Source: Blastocladiella emersonii ATCC 22665
Taxonomy: Eukaryota; Blastocladiomycota; Blastocladiomycetes; Blastocladiales; Blastocladiaceae
DNA length: 64,000 bases
NCBI GenBank assembly: GCA_025594325.1
Contig: JANHCV010000005.1
Span: forward strand, 1,329,501 to 1,393,500
Direction: 5' to 3'
Shown here: piece by piece, positions 1-9,923 of the stretch
How positions within the stretch are numbered: position 1 is the stretch's first letter
Layout: the number at the start of each line of letters is the position of its first letter
Notes under the pieces: model-generated
Database searches by the model: none
Told to the model about the DNA's origin: nothing
The model's input: only the letters and a program-made list of their open reading frames with translations
Translations under genes and position numbers: made by a program

Positions 1-2571
1 CGGAGGCCGGGATGCGGCTGTGGAGCGATGACTCCATGCTCGACCAAGGTTGCCGCCATGCTGCGAGTGAGGACCACGACCACCTTACCCTCGTCGCGCA
101 TCTCGCGCAGCTCGGTGGCGTACAGTAGCCCAGGCAAGCAGAGAAATTGGACGACGCCATCAACGCAGACAACGGGCGTGCCATGGTCGGTCCGCAGCCC
201 AGAGCTCGTCTCGGGGAGCGACAGCAGGCAGTCCTTGAGGCTGGGCGTGATCCGGAGCGTGACCTCGAACCCGTCATAATTCTCAGATACCGCCGTAACC
301 GGCAATTTCCAAGTTGTGAGAGTGGGCTCGCGCGGCACGCGCGCCGCCATGATCCCGCGGACCGGGGCCAGGAAAGCATCGACAGGGATCTCCTTGGCGG
401 CACCGGTAAGAAAGCTAAGCGGAACAGGCCCTCCAACGAGCTTACGGGGCAGACGGTCGGCGCCTGGGACCGGGAGGAACTCCAAGTACACTGAGACAGT
501 TGCACCGGCGAGGCGCGTGATCGTGTCCGAAGAAAAATACGATGTGACTGACATGTACCCTGGAAGTTCAAGAGTTCCGAACGGCGGCGCCGGCTTGACG
601 ATCATGGACTCGAAGCGCCGCGTCTCGCCGTTCGCGGTAAGCTCGACGATGAAGTCAAACGGCGGCCGGGCAGGACCGACCATCGGCGCGACCGTTGGAA
701 AAGACTGCGAAGCACTTACAAAGCGGCTGCGATGGGAAACGGGTGGGCCCACGCCGTGAAGGGCGGCGAGTTGGACGAGCTCCGAGTGTGCGCCGCCCAC
801 GTCGTCAAGCAACCGGTGCCAAAACTGCAGGTTGCAGCGCGGAGTCGGCGAATCGGTCGGGTCCACGCCAGACCAGGTGAGCCGGCCCGACGCAAGCGCG
901 TACGCTACGAGCTTGGGCAGAATCGTGGACCGAAGCGAGGTGCCTAAGCGCGTGCAAACGTGGTTAGACTCGGTAGCGGGTTGGCAAGTGAGAGGAGATT
1001 GCACGCGTACCACCCGAGGAAGCAAATTCCGTCAACGTGTCCTGGAGAAATGGCGACGATTCAAGGGAACTGGGCACCGAGGCCGCGGGGTAGAGGTAGA
1101 AGTTGAAGTACTCGACGCGCCGGCGATCCACGCCAAAGCCGTCGCCGTGCGGTGCAAAGTTGGTGACCAAGTTGAGCCAATAGTCCGTGCTCGGCAGATC
1201 CATCAATCCAAGACCGAGAAGCGTTGGAAACGTCTCCAGCGGGAGATCGGTCATGATGGTCACGAACTCGGATCGCGAGAAGCCCCAGGCTGCAGCTTTG
1301 GCCGAGTACGACAAGAGAAGCGAGCGGCGGTTCAAGTCGGTGCCTGCGGCAAGAAGCGGAGAGGTGTGAACCAAAAGTTCGAGTAAGCCTATCGAGTCTT
1401 GGAGACCGCCAGTGTCGATCACGTTGAAGCGCAGTTCTGGATCAGCAAGCGCTTTCTCTGTGAATCGAAGTGCGTGGCCAACTGCAAACGAAATCGACCA
1501 AGAGGGCGACGCGCCCGCGGTGAACACCGCGTGCAATGCCGCGACCCACTCGCCCACCTCGTGAAGCAGGTGAAGGTCAGGAGACTCGTGGGTAACGTAA
1601 ATGTCGAAGGGTTCAAAGGGCAGCGCCATGTTCGGTACGGCGTAATACACGGACCCCTTGGTACGGACAAGCAGGAAGGTCGGGTTGACCACGGGCGCAG
1701 CCCCGGAAGCGGGATCGACGGCAAAGGACTGGTCGGCGGCGTGGCGCTCGGCGGTGCATGCGACGTGGCCAGCGCGCGACCGCGTGAGGTTCTTTCTGAA
1801 GCGCGCTCGGAGATGCTCAATGTAAGCTTTGGCCGATGAAGCAGCGTTTAAGTCGCGGACAGCCGGATCCCAGGGTAACGCGGGGTAACTCGAGCGGCTT
1901 TCGAGCAAGGCCTCGACCGACCAGTCGACGTTGAGCCACGACTGTCAGCAGTGGCGGACGGCGCGTTGCGTATCCTGGTCGAATACGTAGATTGGACCGG
2001 TTGCGGGACCGACCCACTCCTTGGCGATGCAGGCGCGCATCTGGTCCTCCCAGAAGGTACGCGCATCGGGCTAGAGCACCATCGAGAACCAAAGCTGCGC
2101 GACTCGACGAACGAGGCCGTCGTCAACCGAGAGGCTCGAGGTGATAGCGTAAAGGATGAGCAAGTTGCGCGCAAGCACCTCGGGGCGAATGTCGTTGAGC
2201 ACGAAGCGGTAAGCATGAGCCGAAGCCTTGGCGCGAGCCTCGCCGGCTGTGCGAGCAATGTCACGAAGATCGCCACAGCCGAGAACGAGGACCTGCTCGG
2301 TCAGGCCCTCCGGCCGACCAGTTTCAACGTCGTCCGCGGGGGAGAAGAGGAGGAGGTCCCGAGGATGAGAGCGACCGTACGGGCGGAGGACATCCGACCG
2401 CTCGTCGCACATGCGCGACCGACAGCCGAGCGGAAGCGGTACCGGGGCAGTTGGCGGCGTTCCAGCGTTGGGCGCGGGAGGCCGGCTCGCTTCAAGCGGT
2501 GAAGCGGCAGGCTCTTTGGCTTTCGCCTTGGTCCGACCTTTGCCGGAAGTTCCATTAGTTTTCTTTTTCAT
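1..2571 (-). pseudogene. DUF4470-family copy A, decayed and cut by the left window edge
   Basis: This copy aligns along its whole length with copy C (6353-9434). It starts with ATG at 2571 and a Lys-rich leader (MKKKTNGTSGKG). A DUF4470-like block follows, with VLVLGCGDLRDIARTAGEA and FVLNDIRPEVLARNLLI; this block type is known from DNAAF3 and fungal MYND-finger proteins. Three lesions are visible. A TAG at 2071-2073 stands where copy C has Lys (LWFSMVL*PDART). A TGA near 1942 stands where copy C has Trp (VRHC*QSWL). A frameshift lies between about 966 and 930, after which homology resumes (LPKLVAYALASGRLTWSG) and runs open to position 1. The C-terminus lies outside the window. Function is unknown. 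Conserved reading between lesions suggests recent inactivation. Confidence 0.75.
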
Positions 2572-2653
2572 TTTGGGTGTTCGTGTCCTTGGGGGGAGAG
2601 GGAGAGAGTTCGAAAGAGCGGGCTGGGAAGCGGGCGCTCATTTGAGTTTGGCG

Positions 2654-2684
2654 TGACCCGTCAACGCCATCAACGTGTCTCGCG
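2654..2684 (-). promoter_or_regulatory. Shared upstream element of copy A
   Basis: About 85-110 bp upstream of the copy A ATG, the coding strand contains GAGACACGTTGATGGC followed by GTTGACGGG. A near-identical block lies at the same distance from the starts of copy B and of the gag-like ORF. A diverged version precedes copy C. Seen by eye; a promoter role is inferred from position. Confidence 0.4.
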
Positions 2685-3003
2685 CCCCCCGCCGTGACGC
2701 TCGACGCGTCCTTGTCTCGCAAGCCCGCGGCCGGGCTCTCCCACGAGTTCGCCGCCCTGCTGGTCTCACTTGCGTCCTCTATTCACTCAGTATCGCCCTC
2801 CGATCCTCGCTTTCCAAATGAGCCATGCGCAGAATAACTGCCGTAACTCTTGCCAGGGTGATCCTTCCGCCCGCATCGATTGCTTGAACCCGGTTTAAGT
2901 GCTCCGTGCCCTACCTGATCTAGTTACTTTGAAAATATATCTGCCATGAATGCCATCACATCGCGCCAATGGTGAGACCCGCGCGACCGCTGCGTTGAAT
3001 GGA
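2685..3003. other. Spacer upstream of copy A
   Basis: About 320 bp without a convincing gene between the copy A promoter region and the 3' end of the gag-like unit. I see no LTR, tRNA or repeat here. Confidence 0.4.
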
Positions 3004-3336
3004 TTACTGGTTTCTCCAGAGATCGTCAATGGTCGGCACGACGATGCTCAACAACCGCTCGCGAAGCTGCTGCCCCATCCTGTTCACAGCGTCAATGATC
3101 GCTCGCCCGGTCCTCACAGAGGGCGACGGGTCACGGCTGTTGTGAATCCGCGCGAAAGCGCGCACGAGCGCCACCTTGACGTGCTTGGCGTCCCGCCGGT
3201 ACCGCCGCCAGTCGACCCCAACCGCGCGCATGGCAGCGACCAGCGTCTCGGATAGCACGTACGGGTGGATGACGAGCGGGCAAGCGGTACGCGGATGGAC
3301 GCGGCTGGACGGCGGGCAAAGTTGGACAAAGTCCAC
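3004..3336 (-). CDS. Short ORF downstream of the gag-like ORF
   Basis: This 110-residue minus-strand ORF begins seven bases after the stop of the gag-like ORF. It has a Pro/Arg-rich start and then a helical stretch (LVIHPYVLSETLVAAMRAVG ... AIIDAVNRMGQQLRERLLS). I do not recognise a domain. It may be a second small ORF of the same mobile element, or the frameshifted tail of the gag-like protein. No reverse transcriptase, integrase or protease motif is visible here or nearby, so any element would be non-autonomous or a remnant. Confidence 0.3.
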   Translation of the reverse strand: MDFVQLCPPSSRVHPRTACPLVIHPYVLSETLVAAMRAVGVDWRRYRRDAKHVKVALVRAFARIHNSRDPSPSVRTGRAIIDAVNRMGQQLRERLLSIVVPTIDDLWRNQ

Positions 3337-3342
3337 GCAGAA

Positions 3343-4620
3343 CTAGCACCCCGATCGCCACGGCACCTCGGTGTACTTTCGGGTGAAGCTGTTGTTTGCG
3401 AACACCGCGCCGCACATACGCTTGTTCATTTGCGCGACGGATCCAGTCCTGTCCCAAATGATGTCGTTCAGCTGTTCAGGGCGCGGCTCCACGAAGTTGA
3501 GCACACGCTTGGCGAAAGCCAGTCGAATCGCCCAAGTGCTTTTCAGCTCGGTGGCGTGGCCAGGAACGGCTTCCTCGAGCAGGGCGTGGTACTTGGCGTA
3601 GAAGTCCGCGACGAGCGTGCCCGGCTCCCGCGGGATGCTGAGCCAGCGAGCAGCCCAATCGCGACGGGCAGGATCGGCCGGATTCACTGTCTCGTGAAAG
3701 ATGCGCTCGGCTTCCTCGCCCGACATGCCGGTGCGAATAAACACTGTGTAGACGTAGTAGACGCGCCATGGGACATTGGAGCTGGAGGCGAGAAGAGCGA
3801 GCGCAAGAGAAACAGGAAACGGTTTGCAATCTTTTGACGAAGCCGCGTGACGCAGCCAGGCGACGTACTGCCGCGCGTCGTTGGTGGTGCGCCGCCCCGA
3901 GCGCTCCACCTGGCGGAGGCCCGGCCCGTGGTCTCGAATGTGATTGAACAAGATGCGTAGATCGTTTATGTTCAGTTGCCGAGCTTGGAACGGACGAAGC
4001 GGAAGACGCTCGCGGCGGGGCGAGCGCGAAGAAGAGCGGGAGCGAGAACGCGGTCGAGCTCGAGACATAGAGCGGTTTCGAGACGAACGTGATGGTAAAT
4101 GAGAGCGGCGGCGACCGCGCGAAGAGCGTGACGGCGAGGGAGAGCGACGACGACCACCGTCCCGCGACTTGGATGACGGAGTTCGCTCTCTGCGGGCGCG
4201 GTCAAAGGACCGTGTGCAAGGAGCTGAGGCAGATGTGGTGCTGATCTGCCGCTCGTCGGCAAGCTCTACGGTGCGTGCAACGTCTGCGCAAACCTCGACG
4301 GAAGATTCGTGAAGCTTAATCACCTGGCTGAGCTGCTCCATGGTGGCGGTGAGTTGCGAAGACCGCAGCTGAAGCTTTGCGCGCTCCTCGAGTCTGATAC
4401 TAGGATCCCGTTGGCGCAGAGTCACGCAGATCAGGTCGGTGCGAAGGTTCATGATCTTTACCAGCGACTGCTCAAGGTGCGTTTGGCGCTCGGCAGCTGC
4501 GGTTGGAAGAGGTGGGCGGTTGGCACGTGTTGGCGGTGACAAGGGAAAGCAAGTATCCGGGGTGGAACGTGCAGTGGGAGGTCCTGCTGGTAGGTTGCAT
4601 AGAGTTTCGTGACAATTCAT
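3343..4620 (-). mobile_element. Gag-like ORF, probable retroelement remnant
   Basis: An intact 425-residue ORF. The N-terminal third is a helical segment. Residues about 135-205 form an Arg/Ser-rich nucleic-acid-binding-like tract (repeated RSPS, RSSR and SRSRSS). The C-terminal half is helical and resembles retrotransposon gag capsid proteins, with RIFHETVNPADPARRDWAARW, VADFYAKYHALLEEAVPG and a tail about Asp-Ile-Ile-Trp. No CCHC zinc knuckle or pol gene is visible. It lies within the DUF4470 array on the same strand. Its upstream region carries the same element at the same distance as its neighbours. It could be a captured or domesticated gag. The gag assignment rests on pattern only. Confidence 0.45.
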
Positions 4621-4697
4621 TGTGATGCTTCATGTGGGCGAGCGACGGCAGGGAGCTGTTGCCGAGATCGCCGAGCAGCTGGCGTGGTGGCTTGGCG

Positions 4698-4730
4698 GCC
4701 GCCTGTCAAAGCCATCAATTTGTGCGCTGT
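4698..4730 (-). promoter_or_regulatory. Family-type upstream element in front of the gag-like ORF
   Basis: On the coding strand, AAATTGATGGCTTTGACAGG lies about 85-105 bp upstream of the gag-like ATG. It matches the element upstream of copies A and B closely. The gag ORF may therefore have inserted just downstream of a family promoter, replacing a family member's coding region. Confidence 0.4.
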
Positions 4731-4948
4731 GGCGCAACGCGTCACTCGTCCCGACTTCCTGCTGAACACACGGCACGCCACATGCCCAGAAATTAATTTG
4801 GGCGAATTTCCCTTGATGTCCACAACGCTCAACTCGCAAGGAGCTCCGCCTTGGACGCAGACTGAAATGTGAGGAAAAACAAACGAACATTTTTGATCAT
4901 CAAAAACCTGGAGGTCCGATGTGATCAAGGAGGAGGACACTGGACAGG

Positions 4949-5735
4949 TTAGATGCTAAGGACTGGGGCAAACGGCAGGAGCATGATCTCGTGGAGATGA
5001 GGCTGCAGCGGCGCGTAAACGTCAGCCGGGAGCAGCGGATCGGTGAGCGGGGCGGGCCGGCTCCCTGCGCCCATCACGATGCCAACGCAAAGGTCCGCAA
5101 ACATGCTTGCGTTGTCTTGCTCCGGGAACTGTACGGAATTGATCGCCGGGGCAGGAAGCTGGGCGCACGCCACCGGAAATAGAGGCTGAGTAGAAGGGGC
5201 GAACGCGATGGCGCACTTGAGAGTTGGGATTGGCTCGATCCCTGGACCCGCCGGTGGGAGAAGAATGAACCGTCGCGGAATCACAAGTCCAATGACAAGT
5301 CCGGTTTTGTGCATAGAAACCTCAATGAGGCGCGTGGTTGGGTTCGCGGCCAATTCGAAGACACGTTTGACGGTCTCGATCGCGTAATGAAGTGGAAGCC
5401 GAGAGTTCATCCCTTGTAACAAGTCGTAGATCCCAAGTCGCGCGAGCTCTTTGAGCGCAAACTGCATGGGAAACTCGTGAACGAGGACACGCGAGGGCGA
5501 GCACCTGCGTCGGCTCTGTCGTCGACGGGACGCCGTACATGAGAAGGTCTCGCGCATGCATAGGGCTGAAGGGATGAAGCTCCTCGGACGGCTCATGACG
5601 AGTGCGCGAACGGCAGGTCAAGGGCGGCGGCGGGAGCTGCTCCCCCGCAGGCGGCCCCGCGTCGTCGATAGGTGAAGCGATTCCACGGCCTTTGCCGCTA
5701 GTTACATTAGTTTTCGTCTTTTTCTTTGCTCCCAT
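4949..5735 (-). pseudogene. DUF4470-family copy B, internal-deletion derivative
   Basis: The start (MGAKKKTKTNVTSGKGRG) and the first about 75 residues match the leader and the CRSR...PxxRDLL segment of copies A and C. The frame then shifts. From about 5520 to the TAG near 4949 the sequence matches only the last 170 or so residues of copy C (MQFALKELARLGIYDLLQGM, NPTTRLIEVSMHKTG, VIPRRFILLPPAGPG). Most of the roughly 1000-residue protein, including the Gly-Cys-Gly-Asp motif, is missing. This is a fusion of N- and C-terminal ends by a large internal deletion. A functional product is unlikely. Confidence 0.7.
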
Positions 5736-5820
5736 GGTTGTGCGAGGTGGGGAGCAGCGGTGGGAAACAGGCAGGGGTTCTGGTGGGAAGAGCGCGCGCC
5801 GGCGAAATCAGGGGTTCGGG

Positions 5821-5852
5821 TGACCTGTCAAACGCATCATTTTGTCTCGCGG
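5821..5852 (-). promoter_or_regulatory. Shared upstream element of copy B
   Basis: On the coding strand, GAGACAAAATGATGCG followed by TTTGACAGG lies about 86-117 bp upstream of the copy B ATG. It corresponds position for position to the elements before copy A and the gag-like ORF. Confidence 0.4.
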
Positions 5853-6352
5853 TCGCCGACGCGTCGATTTCACCACGACCGTGTGTCGCGGTGACGAGCG
5901 TGCGGGAGAAAAGGTACACATGAACGCGTTGAGCGCTTTTCAGCAAGGGATTTGCTTGCGCGGTCGCGGCACGGGCCGCCTTGAAGCGCGATGTTGTGTG
6001 GCACAGGCGGAATCCCGTTGGTCACGGTCAGAGCGAGCAATGCGTTGTGTCGTGTGCCGTAGAGACGAAAACGCTGGTCCAAGTTGAGGTCTCAGCCGCG
6101 CAGACGTAACGTGAAGGCCTGCCTAGATCCGCACGAACAGGGGTCGCTATCTCAGCAGGGAGGAGTGTAGCAAGCAGTTCCTCATTTCGAGCACGCGAGC
6201 GGCGGACCTAGAGCAAAAATTAACAAATTAATGAGCCCTCGATTGAACGGACATCCGTCCGTTGCCCGAATTCAGGTGCAAAATCAGCGACAGTATATTG
6301 GAAGGATCAGGGACAACAAAATAGGGGGAGAAATGAATCAAGGGGAGAGCGT
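5853..6352. other. Spacer between copy B and copy C
   Basis: About 500 bp between the copy B promoter region and the 3' end of copy C. The part near 6220-6310 is more AT-rich than its surroundings, as expected for a 3' flank. I find no supported gene. Confidence 0.4.
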
Positions 6353-9300
6353 TCAAGGCGCACACGACGTTGGGAAGTAGGGGAGGAGCAAGGTCGGCTG
6401 CACGTGCTCGCATAGCGCTTCAAAGCAGTCAGCTGGGATGTGTGGGTTGGACGCGGGGACTTCCTTGCCAGTCTCTTTGGACATGAGCATCAGCAGGGAG
6501 ATCAGGTGAAGACAGTCGTCGTTGAGCGAAACATGGCAAGTTGTGGAGGGACAAAAATAGTCCCGGGCAACCTTGAAAAGCTTGTGCGACGAATCTACGG
6601 ATTCCTGCGGGACAGTCGCCAAACACTCAACAGCAGGCGTCGGTGCAAGCCCAGGGCCCACGGGCAGGAGCAGCACCAGCTGACGCGGGAAGACAAGCGC
6701 GCACACCAAGGTGCAATCAACGTTGCAAAGCTCGATGAGTTGAATCTTGGGGTCGGCGGCGACCTCGAAAACATACTTGAGCATGCCGATCAGGTTGGCC
6801 GCAAGGTAGGACGAGTCCAACTTCATGTCCGGAAACGCAGCAGCGTAATCAATTGCAGCGACGCGGTCAAGCGCAAGCTGCATTGGGAGGTCCAAAGCTG
6901 CGTATGCCTTGCGGGACCCAATGAGCGGCGGGGAACGGAGAATACCGTGCGTGAAAAGCGATGCGCCCATGCTGCGCTTGAGGTTGAAGAGAATCTTACT
7001 TTGCTTTTGCGTGACGCGGACTTTGCCAACATGTATGATCCCCGGCACGCAAATAATCTGTTCGTTGCCGTTGACGTATAGCAAAAGCATGCCTTTGCTT
7101 TCGCGCTTGCCAAAGTACCCCTTGGGGAGCGCAAGCTTGCACCCCTCGAACTCGGGCGGGATGCAGAGCAACACCTCGAAGCCATCGCGGCGCTCCGTGA
7201 TCTCCGTAGGCGGCAGTTTCCAAGTCGCACAATGTTTGTCAACCAGTGCACGCGTCGCAATAATCCCGCAAAGAATGGCCGAGTACAGGACGGCGGGAAT
7301 TTTCTTGAATTTCAAGGAATACAGCGGGATCAGCTGCCCACTAACAAGCTCGCGTGGCAGGGACTCGGCTCCTGGAACGGGAAGAAACTCGCGGTATACA
7401 CCAACCAAAGCGTCAGAAAAATGGTCGACGGTGCCCAGAAGCGCGTGGAAACCGACGCGCACGGATCGCTGAGCGGCTACCGATGGTTGGATGGTGAGGG
7501 ACTCGAAGCGGCGCGTCTCACCATCCATAATCACCTCGACAACAAGGTCAAACGGCGGAAGCACGCGGCCATCGACTGTGCCATCACCAAGCGAAGCTGT
7601 GAGCTCAATATACGCGCAATTGGTGACGTCGCATGATCCCACGCTGTAAAGAGCTGCGATTTGAGCGAGCTCAGAGTAACTGCCCGCCGACTGCTCGATC
7701 AGACGAGGCCAGAAGTCAAGACTGCAAGACGGAGCCAGTGAAGTAGTCGGGGCCAAGCCCGACCAAGTGAGGCGCCCCGAGGCAAGGGCGAAGGCAACAA
7801 GTTTAGGTAAAAGCGCCTTGGACTCGAATGAAGCAGCTGAATGCGTACAATTAGAGTTAGAAGTGGGCGTGGAGCACGAAAGAGTCTCAGCGCACGTACC
7901 ATACGACGCCGGCGCAAAGTTAGTCAGCGCGTCCTGGAGAAAGGAAGACGACTCAATGGAGCTGGGGGCCGAGCACTCGTGGTACGAGAAGAAAGTCAAG
8001 TGCATGACGCGCCGACGGTCCACACCAAAGCCATTGTCATAAGGCGCGAATGTGGTGACCAAGTTGAGCCAGTAGTCGGCGCAAGCATGCTCCATGAGCC
8101 CAAGACCAAGGAGAGTTGGGAACAACTCGAATGGAAGGCCTGCAGCGGCGGCCACGTAGTTGGCGGGTGACTTGCTTGACGTCACGGCGCGGGCCGAGTA
8201 TGAGAAGATGCGCGAACGACAATTATGGCTGCTCCCCGGCCGGAGAAGCGGTGCCGCGTGAACGAGGAGTTCGAGCAAGCCAAGCGAGTCTTGGAGACCA
8301 CCTGTATCGATGGTGCTCAAGCGCACGCTTGGAAGCGCGGCCAACTCCCCCGTGAGCTGGAGAGCGTGGCCACGAATAAAGGATACCGTCCAAAATTGAT
8401 CATTGCAAGGGGTAAATGCGGTGTGCAGGGCCGACGTCCATTCGTGAACTTGGGCAAGCAGATGCGAATCGGGAAACTCGGACGTGACGTAAACGTCAAA
8501 GGGCTCGAACGGAAGCGCTGCATTAGGCACGGCATAGTACACGGTTCCGTCAGGGCGGGTAAGGAGGAACGTCGGGTTGGCCACGGGCGGAGCGTTCGAC
8601 AGATCGACGAAATACGTCGAGTCCTTGGCCGAGCGCTTGGCCGAACACGTGATGCGACTCGCGCGCGACCGCGTGAGATGCTTGCCAAAGCGGGTCTGCA
8701 AGTGGTCGATGTAATCCTTGGCAATCGAAGCTGCGTTCGCATCGCGAACGGTTGGGTCCCAGTGCGAGGCGAGGTAAGAAGCCCGCTTCTCGAGCAGCGT
8801 TTCGACGGACCAGTCGACGTCAAGCCACGACTGCCAGCAGTGACGAACAGCGCGCAGCGTATCAGAGTCGGCAGCATTGATGATCTTGGAGGACTGTTCG
8901 TTCAAGTAAAAGGCAAGGCACGCGCGCATCTGCACTTCCCAGAAGGCACGGACATCGGGCTTGAGAAGCAACGAGAACCAAAGCTGGGCAACGCGGCGAG
9001 TAAGAGTCTCGTCAACCGACTGGCTGGAGGAAACGGCGTGAAGAATCAGCATGTTGCGAGCGAGCACCTCGGGTCGGATGTCGTTGAGGATGAATCGGGC
9101 CCGACGACAGGCGTCCTTTTCGGAAGCTTCGGCAATGGTGCGAGCGACATCGCGAAGGTCTCCGCACCCAAGCACAAGGATGTCAACAATCGGATAGTCG
9201 TCGGTAACTGGGGGCGGGTAGAGAAGCAAGTCACGCGGGTGCGACCGACCGAACGGCCGAAAGACCTCCGATTGCTCGTCGCACAGGCGCGACCGACAGC

Positions 9301-9434
9301 TCAAAGGGAGCCGGCTCACGTTCGAGTTCGAATTGTCGGCCGGGTCGTCCGCGGGTGAGGGAGTGGCGGCGCGGGCCTTTTCTTTCGGCTTTTGCTTGCC
9401 GTTGCGGGAAGTTCCATTAGCTTTTCTTTTTCAT
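6353..9434 (-). CDS. DUF4470-family copy C, long open frame with displaced start
   Basis: The longest family member has about 1000 open codons ending in TGA at 6353-6355. N-terminal motifs are CRSRLCDEQSEVFRPFGRSH, PRDLLLY, DILVLGCGDLRDVARTIAEA and FILNDIRPEVLARNMLIL, the last two matching the DUF4470 type. A middle domain contains TIDTGGLQDSLGLLELLVH. The C-terminal region has YVFEVAADPKIQLIELCN. The Gly-Cys-Gly-Asp loop recalls a Rossmann-like fold, but activity is unknown. The ATG at 9434 with a Lys-rich leader matches copy A, yet one extra base (about 9420-9425) puts it out of frame (ATG AAA AAG AAA AGC TAA). The open frame has no upstream ATG; its first in-frame ATG is near 9052, inside the conserved domain. 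It is either a very recent pseudogene, uses another start, or reflects a sequence error. Confidence 0.6.
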
Positions 9435-9532
9435 GGTGTCAATTTACATGGTTCGCCAGAGCAGCGGTTGCATGGCTCGGCTGGCGGACGAGCTGACGAT
9501 CGTGGCGAGCGAGCGAAAATTGGTCACGCCCG

Positions 9533-9558
9533 CATCACGTGATTGATCGGCGCGTCTC
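9533..9558 (-). promoter_or_regulatory. E-box-containing upstream element of copy C
   Basis: The coding strand reads GAGACGCGC then CGATCAATCACGTGATG, with CACGTG at 9536-9541, about 102 bp upstream of the ancestral ATG. The same string, with few changes, precedes the unrelated F genes (F1, F2, F3) at similar distance. Promoter function is inferred. Confidence 0.5.
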
Positions 9559-9599
9559 CGACTCTGTCTCCCTCCAGCTCCCTTGCTCATGCACGCGCA

Positions 9600-9810
9600 G
9601 ACCCGGTACACGAAGCGTGGTTTTGGATGATGGCCGTCGCGGTGGCGAGTCGCGACCGCACACGTGAGCGCTGGCGTTGGTGAGAGCCCTGGACCCGCTG
9701 GCGGAACGAGAGCAAGGCAGAACGGGATCACCAGCGCAATAATGTCATCCGAATTGATGGCGCAGACCTCGATCAGCCGCGTGGCAGGATCGGCGACGCG
9801 CACGCCGCGC
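9600..9810 (-). pseudogene. DUF4470-family relic D (C-terminal fragment)
   Basis: The reverse strand encodes VADPATRLIEVCAINSDD, ALVIPFCLALVPPAGPG and PTPALTCAVA. These match the C-terminal segments of copies B (NPTTRLIEVSMHKTG ... LLPPAGPGIEPIPTLKCAIA) and C. Homology is lost on both sides and no start is present. This is a short relic marking the right border of the array, just before the receptor gene. Confidence 0.6.
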
Positions 9811-9923
9811 AGGTTTCCGCGGCGACCTCGTCGCCCGCTGGAACCAGCTTACCTGCATCGTTGCGCAAATTAAGTTTTTATAAGGTATTAGTTGCCGCGC
9901 TGCCACTACAGTACACACCCCGC

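Noticed and set aside
1942-2073. Stop-codon reassignment to explain TAG and TGA in copies A, F1 and F4
   Set aside because: All three stops appear as genuine terminators of intact genes, and the affected copies also carry frameshifts or deletions (except F1). Ordinary pseudogenisation is simpler.
8225-9358. 377-residue plus-strand ORF across copy C
   Set aside because: Antisense shadow of the DUF4470 copy; no independent protein character.
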